A stretch of 33,166 bases of DNA from NCBI GenBank assembly GCA_022566795.1, contig JADFIF010000015.1:1-33166 (forward strand), written 5' to 3'. A program made the translations under genes and the position numbers. Within the stretch, counting starts at the first letter, position 1, and every line of letters starts with the position of its first letter. The stretch is from Chloroflexota bacterium. GTDB taxonomy: Bacteria; Chloroflexota; Dehalococcoidia; Lucifugimonadales; G022566795. Positions 15,661 through 24,117 of this stretch are shown piece after piece. The notes under the pieces are model-generated. The model saw only the letters and a list, made by a program, of their open reading frames with translations. It was not told where the DNA came from and did not search any database.

Positions 15661-15745
15661 GCCGGCGAAAGGCTTCGCGCCCCTCGTCGACCCGACGCTC
15701 TTCGCCGGCGGCCAGGGCGACTCCCGCGACCGATTTTCAGTCGGT
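15661..15745. ncRNA. Possible structured RNA with a three-way junction
   Basis: GCCGGCGAA (15661-15669) and TTCGCCGGC (15701-15709) pair perfectly over 9 bp. The enclosed sequence forms two further hairpins, GGC-TTCGC-GCC (15671-15681) and CGTCG-ACC-CGACG (15685-15697), so the whole makes a compact three-way junction. A separate stem-loop ACCGA/TCGGT with a 7-nt loop follows at 15729-15745. The strand is unresolved, and the fold could arise by chance in GC-rich DNA. Confidence 0.3.
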
Positions 15746-15914
15746 ACGGCAGACTTGCGGACGAGAATCCCACGTTTGGTGTGACCAATGGACGGTTCGC
15801 GGCGGGTCGCCCAGTGCTACTGTTGGTCGAACCTGATGAGGCAACGTCGATGGCGGCGACGCCGTTTTACGACCGAAGACCCGCCCATCGAGAATCAAGG
15901 ACTGAGGAGGCGTC

Positions 15915-16568
15915 ATGACGAGCAAGCAGTTCAGCGAGCGTTTTGGAACAGAATGGGAGGCACGCGTGTCCGGGACATCCGGCCAGCAGGTCAGCCAGCA
16001 GGTGGACCAGCAGATGGAGACGTACGCCAACGGGAGCTCTGGACCAGCGCAGGACGGGAATTTCGATCACAGGCAGCAGTCGTCCCTGATGCAGCTCGCG
16101 GAACAGACCGTCATTGAGGCACACAAGCTCGCCGAGAGAATCAAGGAGCAGGGTGTCAAGGACGGCGAGGCCGAGGCGGAGAGAATCGCCTCGATCGCCG
16201 AGGAGAAGGCCAAGCGGCAAGCGGCGATGCTCCTGGAAACCACCCAAGACGAGGCGGCCGCCAACGCCAATGCAGTTGCTGCTCAGGCCGAGCAGGAGGC
16301 CCAACAGATGGTGCGGAAGGCTCGGCGAGAGGCGCACGACATCATCATGGCCGCCAAACAGCAGGCCGACGATTTCGTTTCCGATGCACGACTGGAAGCG
16401 GAGTACATGGTGCGGAAGCTGACCGCAAGGGCTACAGACGAGATCAGGGAGGCCGTGGCCAATATCTCGAATAGCCTGCTGCCCGACATCGACCAGCCGT
16501 TCGAGGTCGAAACCGAGAATCCCAATCCCACGAAGTCGCGCCGCGGCAAAGCTAAGAGCAAGCGATAG
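15915..16568 (+). CDS. Coiled-coil protein, DivIVA/ATPase-stalk-like, first of a tandem pair
   Basis: A 217-residue, mostly helical protein. Residues about 55-190 are rich in Ala, Glu, Gln, Lys and Arg with heptad character (LAEQTVIEAHKLAERIKEQG, AEQEAQQMVRKARREAHDII), like DivIVA-type or V/F-ATPase stalk-type coiled coils. The N-terminus is Gln/Ser-rich and probably disordered; the C-terminus is strongly basic (KSRRGKAKSKR). No catalytic motif is visible. The ATG is four bases after GAGGAGG. A similar gene follows 23 bp later, so the two are probably co-transcribed and may form a hetero-oligomer. A role in cell-pole or envelope organisation is only a guess. Confidence 0.75.
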   Translation: MTSKQFSERFGTEWEARVSGTSGQQVSQQVDQQMETYANGSSGPAQDGNFDHRQQSSLMQLAEQTVIEAHKLAERIKEQGVKDGEAEAERIASIAEEKAKRQAAMLLETTQDEAAANANAVAAQAEQEAQQMVRKARREAHDIIMAAKQQADDFVSDARLEAEYMVRKLTARATDEIREAVANISNSLLPDIDQPFEVETENPNPTKSRRGKAKSKR

Positions 16569-16591
16569 CAGCGCGGGCGCGTCTGGGTGAG

Positions 16592-17239
16592 ATGATGACT
16601 AACTTCAACGGGAACCGGCACCTCTGGGGGCACGACTTTCGCGTGGTCGCCAACGGCCTGCACGAGGCCGATGTCGCCGCCTTCGTCGAGGGCGTGCTGA
16701 AAGAGTATCAGTCAAGCATCGAGAGGTCGAAGCACGTAGAGCCCCTGCACGAGCTTGCCCAAAAGACGGTGTCCGAAGCCGAGCGGATAGCCTCCCAGAT
16801 CAAGGCCGAGGCGGAAGCGGAGGCTGCGCGTCGGTCCACTCAGGTCGTCTCAGGCGCCGAGCACGAGGCGCAGGAGATCATCGCAAGGGCGCACCGTGCA
16901 GGGAGCACACTGGAAGCCGAGGGCCGGCGCAAGGTTCAGGACAGGATCGCCGAGATCGGCGAGACGCTCCAGACGATGAAGAGGTGGGCGGACGAGGAGT
17001 TTGCGGAGCTCAGGGAGCATGAGGGGCGGGTCGCTTTGTTTCACGCGTCCTTTGAGAGTTTCCTCAGGCTTATTGGCGACGGCGTTCAGCTCGACGGGCC
17101 ATCCGCGGAGCCGCTCTCGAAGGCCGTGGACCTCCCTCTGCTCGACGATTCGCCAGTCAACGGCGCCTCTGGGCAGCTCGGCCGCGATTTGGTCGAATTG
17201 CCGCCACCTCTCGACGACGGCGCGTACTCAAGCAACTAA
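16592..17239 (+). CDS. DivIVA-like coiled-coil protein, second of the tandem pair
   Basis: A 215-residue protein related in style to its upstream neighbour. Its N-terminus, HDFRVVANGLHEADVAAFVEGVLKE, resembles the DivIVA N-terminal motif (FxxxxxGYxxxEVDxFLxxV), which binds membranes in DivIVA. A long coiled coil follows (AQKTVSEAERIASQIKAEAEAEAARR...), repeating the EAERIAS phrase found in the first protein, so the two may be paralogues. The C-terminal 60 residues are Pro/Asp/Leu-rich and probably flexible. The double ATG (16592/16595) is preceded only by a weak GGTGAG, so translation may depend on the upstream gene. Confidence 0.75.
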   Translation: MMTNFNGNRHLWGHDFRVVANGLHEADVAAFVEGVLKEYQSSIERSKHVEPLHELAQKTVSEAERIASQIKAEAEAEAARRSTQVVSGAEHEAQEIIARAHRAGSTLEAEGRRKVQDRIAEIGETLQTMKRWADEEFAELREHEGRVALFHASFESFLRLIGDGVQLDGPSAEPLSKAVDLPLLDDSPVNGASGQLGRDLVELPPPLDDGAYSSN

Positions 17240-17318
17240 GGCTCGACTGGCAAAGGACCTGAGGGTTTCGTTCTGAGGGCATTTTTCTTGTCCCGCCCAC
17301 CAGCGCAGGACCCGAAGG

Positions 17319-18242
17319 CTAGGGCTCGGTGACCTCCGCGGCGAAGTGCTCGATGATGCGGACGCACGCCTCCACGTCGCGCGTGCGGAAGTCGTAGGTA
17401 AGCTGCGAGATGCCGATCTGGCTGCAGCGCCTGACGTCTTCGATCACCTCGCTCGTCGTGCCGATCATCGCGCCTCCGGTCCGTACCGTGCCGGTCTCCG
17501 GCATGCCCAGGTCGGTAAAGTGCAGGCTACGCTTCAGCGAGATGGTGATCTCATCGGGGTCCCGACCGGCCTCGTCCGCATAGCGCCGCAGGTAGGGCAG
17601 CATCCCCTCCACGTACTCGGGCGTCTGTCTCGTGGGGTGCCAGGCATCGCCAAAGGCGACCGTCCGCCGGATGGCCCGCCGGGTGTGGCCTCCGACCCAG
17701 ATGGGTATGTGCGGCTTCTGCACCGGCTTTGGGTAGAGCTGGATGCCGTCGAAGCTGTAGAACTCGCCCTGGTGCGAGGGATACTCCTCGGTCCAGAGGC
17801 ACTTGAAGATGGTCAGCCACTCGTCGCTCATCGCGCCGCGCCTGGCGTACGGCACGCCCAGGGTCTCGAACTCCTTCTCCAGCCAGCCAACGCCGACGCC
17901 GCAGATCACCCGGCCGCCCGTGAGCACGTCGAGGGACGCGAACATCTTGGCCTGGACGATTGGGTTGCGATACGGGAGGATGACGACCGTGCTGCCTATC
18001 CGTATCGTCCTCGTCCGAGCGGCGACGTAGCTGAGCAGCGTCATCGTTTCGAGGAATGGCTCGTCGGCCGAACGTGAGAATGAGCCATCAGCAGTGTACG
18101 GGTACTGGTCCGTGCCGGCCGTGGGCAGCACGATATGGTCCCCGGTCCAGATCGACTCGAAGCCCAGCGCCTCGGCGCGCTGGGCGAAGTAGCACAGCTC
18201 CTCGCCGTCGATAGAGTTGGGTAGCGCGAATCCGAACCTCAT
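17319..18242 (-). CDS. LLM-class (luciferase-like) F420-type oxidoreductase
   Basis: A 307-residue TIM-barrel oxidoreductase of the bacterial luciferase-like family, in the subgroup usually annotated as F420-dependent. Conserved segments are MRFGFALPNSI at the N-terminus, AEALGFESIWTGDHIVLP, ARTRTIRIGSTVVILPYRNPIVQAKMFASLDVLTGGRVICGVGVGWLEKEFE (the family hallmark), and PIWVGGHTRRAIRRTVAFGDAWHP. The substrate is unknown; such enzymes are numerous in Chloroflexota and Actinobacteria. The frame extends to a GTG at 18287, but the ATG at 18242 gives the standard N-terminus. Cofactor choice between F420 and FMN cannot be settled from sequence by eye. Confidence 0.88.
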   Translation of the reverse strand: MRFGFALPNSIDGEELCYFAQRAEALGFESIWTGDHIVLPTAGTDQYPYTADGSFSRSADEPFLETMTLLSYVAARTRTIRIGSTVVILPYRNPIVQAKMFASLDVLTGGRVICGVGVGWLEKEFETLGVPYARRGAMSDEWLTIFKCLWTEEYPSHQGEFYSFDGIQLYPKPVQKPHIPIWVGGHTRRAIRRTVAFGDAWHPTRQTPEYVEGMLPYLRRYADEAGRDPDEITISLKRSLHFTDLGMPETGTVRTGGAMIGTTSEVIEDVRRCSQIGISQLTYDFRTRDVEACVRIIEHFAAEVTEP

Positions 18243-18391
18243 TGGCCTACGGAAGGGGCGACTGGAAGGAAGCGTCCATGGGGTCACCTCTGGTCGTTTA
18301 AGTCTGGATAGGCGACGAGTAGTTAGTCAGCAAGAACGCGATACGTACTTTTCCCACCCACCCGCTCGTGAGGCTCATGGTCTGCGGGAGC

Positions 18392-18420
18392 CCGAGGGGC
18401 TTGTCCCCTCGGAGCTTTTT
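18392..18420 (+). terminator. Strong rho-independent terminator-like hairpin, rightward, without an obvious gene
   Basis: CCGAGGGG (18392-18399) and CCCCTCGG (18405-18412) form a perfect 8-bp stem around CTTGT, followed by AGC and five T residues (18416-18420). The T tract is on the plus strand, so it would stop rightward transcription. No rightward gene is visible in front of it; both neighbours read leftward. Confidence 0.55.
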
Positions 18421-18542
18421 CGAGTGTGGGCGGGCAGAATGTATCAAGACTTATGCAACCAAACACTGGGACACACACCGCTGTACTCGCTCTCCGGCGT
18501 CACTACCTTGAAGTGTAGTTTTCCCCGACGTCCGCTTTCAAC

Positions 18543-19283
18543 CTAGACGGCAGAGAGCTTCCGTCGCAGAACTCCGTGCGCTCGTGGTGCCAGCCATCGG
18601 GTAATGGCATCCAAGATACAGTAGCCCGCCCCGATGCACGCTGGTGGATTCGCGGCCGACAGCCTCAGCCACGGCAATATCGGCGCCCAGGTCCAAACAC
18701 CCAGGCTCGTGCCGTAGAACTCAAGTGCCATGGTCATGGCGAAGGACACAGCGTACAAAAGAGCGAACCGCTCGCGGAGGATGAATGGAATGAACATTAT
18801 CCAGGTCACCAGGCCCAGCATATCTGAGATCTCGGAGAGCGGCGCAGACCCCAGGTTACGAGCGAGGAGAGCGGTCGAGCCCAGGAACACACACAAAACT
18901 ATGAGCCGCGAGTGGCGACGCAGAAACGACACTTCAGCTAGCCGCAGCGCCGTGTAGTAGAAGAGCCCATGTCCAGCCGGGACGTAGATGGGCAGATTGC
19001 CCAGGCGGTACTCATAGGCGCCCCAAATCAGCGAGAACAGGCATTCGAAGAACGTTGCCACGCCGATGATGGTGACCACCTGGATCCGCTCCTTCCAGGG
19101 AGAGAACCGGAGCACCACGGCGAGGAACGTCCAGGTTGTAAGACCGATGAACGCCTGAGTTATGGCAGTGGACTGGGCATCCAGGCGCAGACAGACCAGC
19201 CAATAGAGTGTGAACCCAGCTGCCAGCTTTAGCGTCGAGCGCTCTCGTTCGCTCATGGTAATGGAGGGGGTAATGCCCAGCAT
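18543..19283 (-). CDS. Multi-pass membrane protein of unknown function
   Basis: A 246-residue integral membrane protein with about seven or eight hydrophobic segments. Distinctive motifs are SLIWGAYEYRLGNLPIYVPAGHGLFYYTALRL in the middle and MALEFYGTSLGVWTWAPILPWLRLSAANPPACIGAGYCILDA near the end; similar YxYRLGNxPxxVPxGHGLxY motifs occur in uncharacterised actinobacterial membrane proteins as I remember them. I cannot assign a function. The conserved Glu, His and Trp residues inside the hydrophobic motifs would suit an active site or ligand pocket. The ATG at 19283 lies eight bases after GGAG; a GTG at 19289 is possible. A CATAAT -10-like box sits at 19304-19309 on the minus strand. Confidence 0.75.
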   Translation of the reverse strand: MLGITPSITMSERERSTLKLAAGFTLYWLVCLRLDAQSTAITQAFIGLTTWTFLAVVLRFSPWKERIQVVTIIGVATFFECLFSLIWGAYEYRLGNLPIYVPAGHGLFYYTALRLAEVSFLRRHSRLIVLCVFLGSTALLARNLGSAPLSEISDMLGLVTWIMFIPFILRERFALLYAVSFAMTMALEFYGTSLGVWTWAPILPWLRLSAANPPACIGAGYCILDAITRWLAPRAHGVLRRKLSAV

Positions 19284-19331
19284 GAGCACCGCTCCGATAG
19301 GGTATTATGTGAGGGCTCTACGGTGTTCCTG

Positions 19332-20120
19332 CTAGAGAAGTGGCTGCCTGCCCGGCTCGCCCGGCATGAAAAACTCGTACCGGTCCGGGGCCCCGTAGCC
19401 GTCCATTACGGACGGGACCACGCCCGGGTGGTCCAGGGCCACGCTCACTATTCGCTTGTTGAACGGGCTGATGTCTTCGCTGCCGAGAAAGTCGGCGACA
19501 GGCATCCAGAGGCACTCGGCTATCTCGGATTCCTGCGCGGTGATCTCCAGGCTGAGCGGCGAGAGCCGGCATACGAAGTAGATGTCGGACTTCCCGAACC
19601 TGTAGCCATGCCAGTGCCGGAAGCAGACCAACGCCTCGAACTCCGTCTTGACCCCCGTCTCCTCCAGAATCTCGCGCACCACCGCGTCGACCAGGTGCTC
19701 GCCCGGCTGCAGCGCCCCACCGGGAAGCTTGTACGCCGGGCCACCGCCACGCCGCCGGTAGCGCTCGGACACCACCAGCAGCTCCCGTGCCTGGCTGAGC
19801 ACGACGCCACCAACGCCTATATAGTGCGTGGCGTGGTTGGGTACGTACGCGTCGTCGACCAGCTTGATCGTCAGCTGCAGGTACCCCTCTTCGGCGTGAT
19901 GGAAGCTGAAGCCCTTCTTGACGGCCACCGGGACCAGGTCGGCCTTGGAGACGGGTATCCGCAGCCAGACCACCCTGAAGCCATCTGCTCTCCACGCATC
20001 GAGGGAATGGCTGAGCGAGTCCGAAAAGGCGACAGGGTCTTCGGGGAAGCGCTCCGGGTTCGGTGCTATGCCTTTGAACGCGTCGGGGGTGGCCTCAAGC
20101 GGCTGCAACCGGATACTCAC
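19332..20120 (-). CDS. NUDIX hydrolase with NUDT6-like N-terminal domain
   Basis: A 262-residue NUDIX hydrolase. The Nudix box is intact at residues 135-157: G135, E141, R149-E150, E153-E154, G156, within GALQPGEHLVDAVVREILEETGV. The first 90 residues (AWRADGFRVVWLRIPVSKADLVPVAVKKGFSFHHAEEGYLQLTIKL) match the pre-Nudix domain of the NUDT6 family. Such enzymes hydrolyse nucleoside diphosphates linked to another moiety; the substrate here is unknown. The start is GTG at 20120; GAGG lies rather far upstream (about 13 bases). A TATAAT box on the minus strand at 20143-20148 probably drives it. The membrane-protein gene follows after 48 bp. Confidence 0.88.
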   Translation of the reverse strand: MSIRLQPLEATPDAFKGIAPNPERFPEDPVAFSDSLSHSLDAWRADGFRVVWLRIPVSKADLVPVAVKKGFSFHHAEEGYLQLTIKLVDDAYVPNHATHYIGVGGVVLSQARELLVVSERYRRRGGGPAYKLPGGALQPGEHLVDAVVREILEETGVKTEFEALVCFRHWHGYRFGKSDIYFVCRLSPLSLEITAQESEIAECLWMPVADFLGSEDISPFNKRIVSVALDHPGVVPSVMDGYGAPDRYEFFMPGEPGRQPLL

Positions 20121-20142
20121 ACGGAATCATAATCCTCACCCG

Positions 20143-20148
20143 ATTATA
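20143..20148 (-). promoter_or_regulatory. -10 box of the NUDIX gene
   Basis: The minus strand carries a perfect TATAAT about 23 bp upstream of the GTG start at 20120. The -35 region (TGGCAA about 18 bp further upstream) is weak. The implied leader is very short. Confidence 0.4.
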
Positions 20149-20214
20149 GCCGAATCGCTTAAGATTGCCACTGCAGCCCGACCGGACCGGCGGCCGAAAC
20201 GGTGCTGGCGGAGG

Positions 20215-23200
20215 TCACGCCTCGGGCTCCGTGCAGTAGCCGTTTCTGAGGTCCCACCGCACCGAGGCCTCCGCTCGTTGCTCAGGCGCTCCGTAGCCGC
20301 CTCCACCGGACGACAAGCATACGATGCGGTCGCCAGGGTTCACGAGGACGCCCGTCTCCTTTGACCGGAGTATGCGGTCGGTCCCGTTTGAGACGATCTT
20401 GTACAGGTGGGGCTCCCCCGGCTCGCCGCCAAAGAGTCCAAAGGGCGGCACGATGACACCGTCGCCGGCTGTGTTGAGCCGCGCGACGCCCTCGCCCTCG
20501 TACTCAAGGTCGCACACCGCACCGAGTCCGCCGCGCCACCTTCCCGCACCGGCCGAGTCGGGGCGGAGCTCGTGGCGGCGAATGAAAAACGGGAATCGCT
20601 CCTCGGTGACCTCTATGCTTGGGCTGCGGATGCCGCCGACGACATTCACCTCGCCGATGTTGGTCCATCCGTCAAACCCTTCCGACGCTCCTCCGCCACC
20701 GCGCGCCAGGAAAAAGTGCCAGATGAACTGGCGGCCGGTCCGCGGGTCGATGCCCGTAATGGCGTAGCGCAATCGACGGGAGAAGCCGGCGTTGACCACG
20801 TCGGGCGCGGCCAGGGACATCGCCTTGAATATCGCCTCGACCACCTCCTCCGCGCAGTGATTCGTGCTCATGCATACGGGCGCCGGCGGGTTGGCGTTGA
20901 CGATCAGCCCCTTTGGCGCGACGACGGTCACGGGGCGCATCGAGCCCTCGTTCTTCGCGACATCTGACGGCGCCATGTACATGATTGCGGCGTGCGCCAG
21001 CGACCGCGTGTTGGCGTAGACGCTGTTGATGAATCCGGTAACTTGCTTATGGGACTCGCTCAGGTCGATGGTCATTCCGTCGCCCTTGATCGTCACGGTC
21101 GCCCGGATGGGAATCAGCTTGCTGTCGAAGCCGTCGTCGTCCACGAAGGACTCCCCCTTGTAGACGCCATCGGGCCAGTCCGAGATGAACCCTCGGACGT
21201 GCCGCTCGGTGGCGTCCAGTATGTCCTGGACGGTCTTCAGCAAAAGCTCCGGCCCGTACGCGTCCAGCAGCGCCCGCATGCGCCGCGCGGCGATGTTTAC
21301 CGAGCCGATCTGGGCGTTGAGGTCGCCCAGGAAGCTCTCGGGATGGCGTCCGTTGGCCGCCAGCATCCGAAGCAGGTCGCGCCTTGGCTTCCCCGCGTCG
21401 TAGAGCCTAAGGGGCGGAATGCGCAGACCTTCGTGGAAGATTTCGGTGGCCGCGGGATTATATCCGCCGTGGGTCCCGCCGCCGATGTCGCTATGGTGGG
21501 CGCGATTGACCGCGTAGAAGAGCAGCTTGCCCTCGTAGAAGATCGGCTGGATGACCGTTATGTCAGGAAGGTGACTGCCTCCGAAGTACGGGTCGTTGAG
21601 GGCGAAGAGGTCTCCCTCCGCCATATCCTCGGCGAAGTAGTCGCGCACCGCCGCACCGGCGATGGGCAGGGCGCTGATGTGGACTGGGATGCCCTCCCCC
21701 TGCGCCACCAGCTGGCAGTCGGCGTCCAGGATGGCCGTCGAGAAGTCACGGCTGGTGTTCAGGATCTGCGACATCGACGTGCGCAGCATCACCTCCATCA
21801 TCTCAAGAGCGATCGACTCGAGGCGGTTCTCGACGACGGCAAGGGTGATCGGGTCGGGGACGCCGGCGGCTGCGGGAGCATCCGCGGGCGCCAGCGCCAC
21901 GCTTAGCCGGACGCCGCCCAGCTCGTCCAGCCGGGCAGTGTCCCCGGCGTCGACCAGGATGGTGGTAAAGTCCGATTCGAGCACGGCAGGCCCGGCAATC
22001 TCCGCGTCCGGCGGCAGACGGTCGGCCGCGTAGACCGGCACGTCCCGCCACTCGCCGAGGTATATCGAGCGGTGGCCCTTCTCGGCTGCGGCCCAGTCTC
22101 GATCTCCGCCGGCCTTGGGCAGCTCGACCTTGGACAGGCGCCCGAATGCGGACACCCTCAACGTCACCAGCCTGATCTCTTGCTCGGATTGCCGGTAGGA
22201 GTAGAGCTCCTCATAGCGCTCGTGGAGGCTGGTGGCCCATTCGGAGATGCGCGAGCTGTCGCTCCCATCGAGGTCCGGAACCGCGACGTTCACCTCGTAG
22301 ACTTGGTCGAGGTATCGCATGTCGGCCGAGCGAACGATCTCGATGTCCGCGTCGCCCACGCCCTGCGCCTGGAGCTTTGCCCGTCCCTCGGCCTCAAGCT
22401 CGTGCAATATCGACTCTACGGCCTCGAGATCGATGCCGTCGAGGCTCGCCGAGTGGGAGCGGGAGAAGTCGTACTGGAGGTCTGTCGACAGCATCCCAAG
22501 GGCGGAGAGCACGGGAGCCGCGTTTGGAATGTAGACGCTCTCGATCCGCAGCTGGCGGGCGACGGCGGACGCGTGAAGTCCCGAGGCGCCTCCGAAGGCC
22601 ACCAGGGCGAACTGGCGTGGGTCCACGCCCCGTTTGACGGACGCCAGCCGTATGCCTTCGGCGACGTTGGTCGACACGAGCTGGTGCACTCCGAAGGCGG
22701 CCTCGATGGTCGAGAGGCCTAACGGCTGGGCCACGTGCTCCTCGAGGGTCGCGCCGGCCAGGCTGGGATCAAGAGGTGCCCTCCCTCCCAGAAAATTCTG
22801 GGCGCTCAAGTATCCCAGAGCCAGGTTGGCGTCGGTAACCGTTGGCTGGTCTCCGCCTTTGCCGTAGCAGGCAGGACCGGGGTCAGCCCCGGCGCTGTCA
22901 GGGCCGACACGCAAGATGCCGCCCGCATCGACGCGCGCGATGCTCCCACCGCCGGCGCCGAGCGTGTGTATGTCGATCATCGGAACGGCGATCTTCCAGC
23001 CCGCCTCGAACTTCTCGTTGGTCATATGCGCGGCGCCGTCCTCGATCAGCGAGATGTCGGTGCTCGTGCCCCCCATGTCGAAGCCGATGACTTTGGACTC
23101 GCCAAGCAGCTGGCCGTAGCGAGCCGCGCCGCTCACCCCGCCGGCCGGGCCCGACAGGATGGCTCGAACGGCTTGCCGGACTGAGTCCTCGATGGGCGCA

Positions 23201-23943
23201 ACCCCGCCGTTCGATTGCATGATCAGGATTTCGGGAGCCTGTCTGAAGGCCCCAAGCCGCCGCTGGAGGTGCGACAAGTAGACGCCCAGGACCGGTCCCA
23301 CGTAGGTGTTGACTACCGTCGTGCTGAGGCGATCGAACTCCTTGATCTGGGGCAGAATTTCGTGCGACGCGGAGATGTACATCCCCGGGAAGGCGGCGCG
23401 GACCATCTCGGCGACCCTGCGCTCGTGATCCGGGTTCAGGTAGGAGAAGAGAAAGCAGATCGCCAGGGCCTCCACGCCCTCGACCTTCATGGACTGGATG
23501 GCGCGCTCCACCGACGCCTCGTCCAGGGTGGTGTCCACCGACCCGTCGGACCTGACCCTCTCGGTAACGCCAAGGCGAAGGTACCGCGGGACCAGTGGCT
23601 CGACGGGCGTCATGCGGAGGTTGTACCGGTCCTCCTTCAGCCCCTCGCGCATCTCCAGCAGGTCCCTGAAGCCCTCAGTGGTCAGCAGGCCCACCTTGGC
23701 GCCCTTGCGCTCCACCAGCGTGTTGGTCGCGACGGTCGTCCCGTGAATGATGAGCTCAGTCTCGCCGAGCAGGGCGCCCGGCGAGAGACCGTAGGCCGCT
23801 GCCGCGTCTTCAAGGCCGGCGATGACGCCCTCGGACGGGTCGTGGGGAGTTGAGGGCCGCTTGAAGTAACGCGGAGCTTCCCCGTCCCTGACCACCACGA
23901 AGTCGGTGAAGGTGCCGCCGACGTCGATTCCGATCTTGTACAC
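20215..23943 (-). CDS. HyuA-HyuB fusion: hydantoinase/5-oxoprolinase family ATP-dependent amidohydrolase
   Basis: A 1242-residue cytoplasmic protein in which both subunits of the hydantoinase/5-oxoprolinase family are fused, as in eukaryotic 5-oxoprolinase. Residues 1 to about 690 are HyuA: MYKIGIDVGGTFTDFVVV (ASKHA-type phosphate motif), HGTTVATNTLVERKGAKVGLLTTEGFRD, SGPAGGVSGAARYG and GFDMGGTSTDISL. Residues from about 695 are HyuB: ENRLESIALEMMEVMLRTSMS, ALNDPYFGGSHLPDITVIQP, RAHHSDIGGGTHGG, and a C-terminal GGGGYG. Members open 5-oxoproline, N-methylhydantoin or related cyclic amides, or carboxylate ketones; the substrate cannot be chosen here. The GTG at 23943 follows GGAGGAGG by four bases. 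A perfect 15-bp tandem repeat precedes that ribosome site. Confidence 0.92.
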   Translation of the reverse strand: MYKIGIDVGGTFTDFVVVRDGEAPRYFKRPSTPHDPSEGVIAGLEDAAAAYGLSPGALLGETELIIHGTTVATNTLVERKGAKVGLLTTEGFRDLLEMREGLKEDRYNLRMTPVEPLVPRYLRLGVTERVRSDGSVDTTLDEASVERAIQSMKVEGVEALAICFLFSYLNPDHERRVAEMVRAAFPGMYISASHEILPQIKEFDRLSTTVVNTYVGPVLGVYLSHLQRRLGAFRQAPEILIMQSNGGVAPIEDSVRQAVRAILSGPAGGVSGAARYGQLLGESKVIGFDMGGTSTDISLIEDGAAHMTNEKFEAGWKIAVPMIDIHTLGAGGGSIARVDAGGILRVGPDSAGADPGPACYGKGGDQPTVTDANLALGYLSAQNFLGGRAPLDPSLAGATLEEHVAQPLGLSTIEAAFGVHQLVSTNVAEGIRLASVKRGVDPRQFALVAFGGASGLHASAVARQLRIESVYIPNAAPVLSALGMLSTDLQYDFSRSHSASLDGIDLEAVESILHELEAEGRAKLQAQGVGDADIEIVRSADMRYLDQVYEVNVAVPDLDGSDSSRISEWATSLHERYEELYSYRQSEQEIRLVTLRVSAFGRLSKVELPKAGGDRDWAAAEKGHRSIYLGEWRDVPVYAADRLPPDAEIAGPAVLESDFTTILVDAGDTARLDELGGVRLSVALAPADAPAAAGVPDPITLAVVENRLESIALEMMEVMLRTSMSQILNTSRDFSTAILDADCQLVAQGEGIPVHISALPIAGAAVRDYFAEDMAEGDLFALNDPYFGGSHLPDITVIQPIFYEGKLLFYAVNRAHHSDIGGGTHGGYNPAATEIFHEGLRIPPLRLYDAGKPRRDLLRMLAANGRHPESFLGDLNAQIGSVNIAARRMRALLDAYGPELLLKTVQDILDATERHVRGFISDWPDGVYKGESFVDDDGFDSKLIPIRATVTIKGDGMTIDLSESHKQVTGFINSVYANTRSLAHAAIMYMAPSDVAKNEGSMRPVTVVAPKGLIVNANPPAPVCMSTNHCAEEVVEAIFKAMSLAAPDVVNAGFSRRLRYAITGIDPRTGRQFIWHFFLARGGGGASEGFDGWTNIGEVNVVGGIRSPSIEVTEERFPFFIRRHELRPDSAGAGRWRGGLGAVCDLEYEGEGVARLNTAGDGVIVPPFGLFGGEPGEPHLYKIVSNGTDRILRSKETGVLVNPGDRIVCLSSGGGGYGAPEQRAEASVRWDLRNGYCTEPEA

Positions 23944-23954
23944 GAGTCCTCCTC

Positions 23955-23984
23955 CGGGGCCGTTCCAAGCGGGGCCGTTCCAAG
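23955..23984. repeat. Tandem 15-bp direct repeat in the hydantoinase leader
   Basis: CGGGGCCGTTCCAAG occurs twice in perfect tandem (23955-23969 and 23970-23984), directly upstream of the Shine-Dalgarno site of the HyuA-HyuB gene. It may be a recent slippage duplication or a paired regulator site. Confidence 0.65.
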
Positions 23985-24117
23985 TGCGGGTCCCGGCCTA
24001 CCGGTCTGCCGGCGCCATGGTGGGTGTCCTAGCTGGCCGGCGAGGCGGAGCTTACCAGAGGCTGGCGCCTGGTGTACCATGTCGCCGGGATGGCCAGCGG
24101 CTACGCGAAAGGCGCTT

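Larger units (their letters stand above)
15250..15914. other. 665-bp non-coding stretch with palindrome and possible structured RNA
   Basis: No supportable protein gene. Noted here are TAGGA/TCCTA half-sites, a perfect 17-bp palindrome at 15518-15534, a predicted three-way-junction fold at 15661-15709, a small stem-loop at 15729-15745, and a GAGGAGG Shine-Dalgarno site (15904-15910) for the coiled-coil gene. Apparent frames across it have arginine/proline-rich compositions typical of shadows in GC-rich DNA. Confidence 0.6.

Noticed and set aside
15703-15790. tRNA-Phe gene on the minus strand
   Set aside because: The stem-loop at 15729-15745 read on the minus strand has a 5-bp stem and loop CTGAAAA, like a Phe (GAA) anticodon arm, but no D arm, TTCRA T-loop or acceptor stem can be found around it.
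15513-15836. 107-residue open frame in the non-coding stretch
   Set aside because: Arg/Pro/Ser-rich composition, no ribosome site, and it runs through the palindrome and hairpins; it looks like a shadow of GC-rich DNA.
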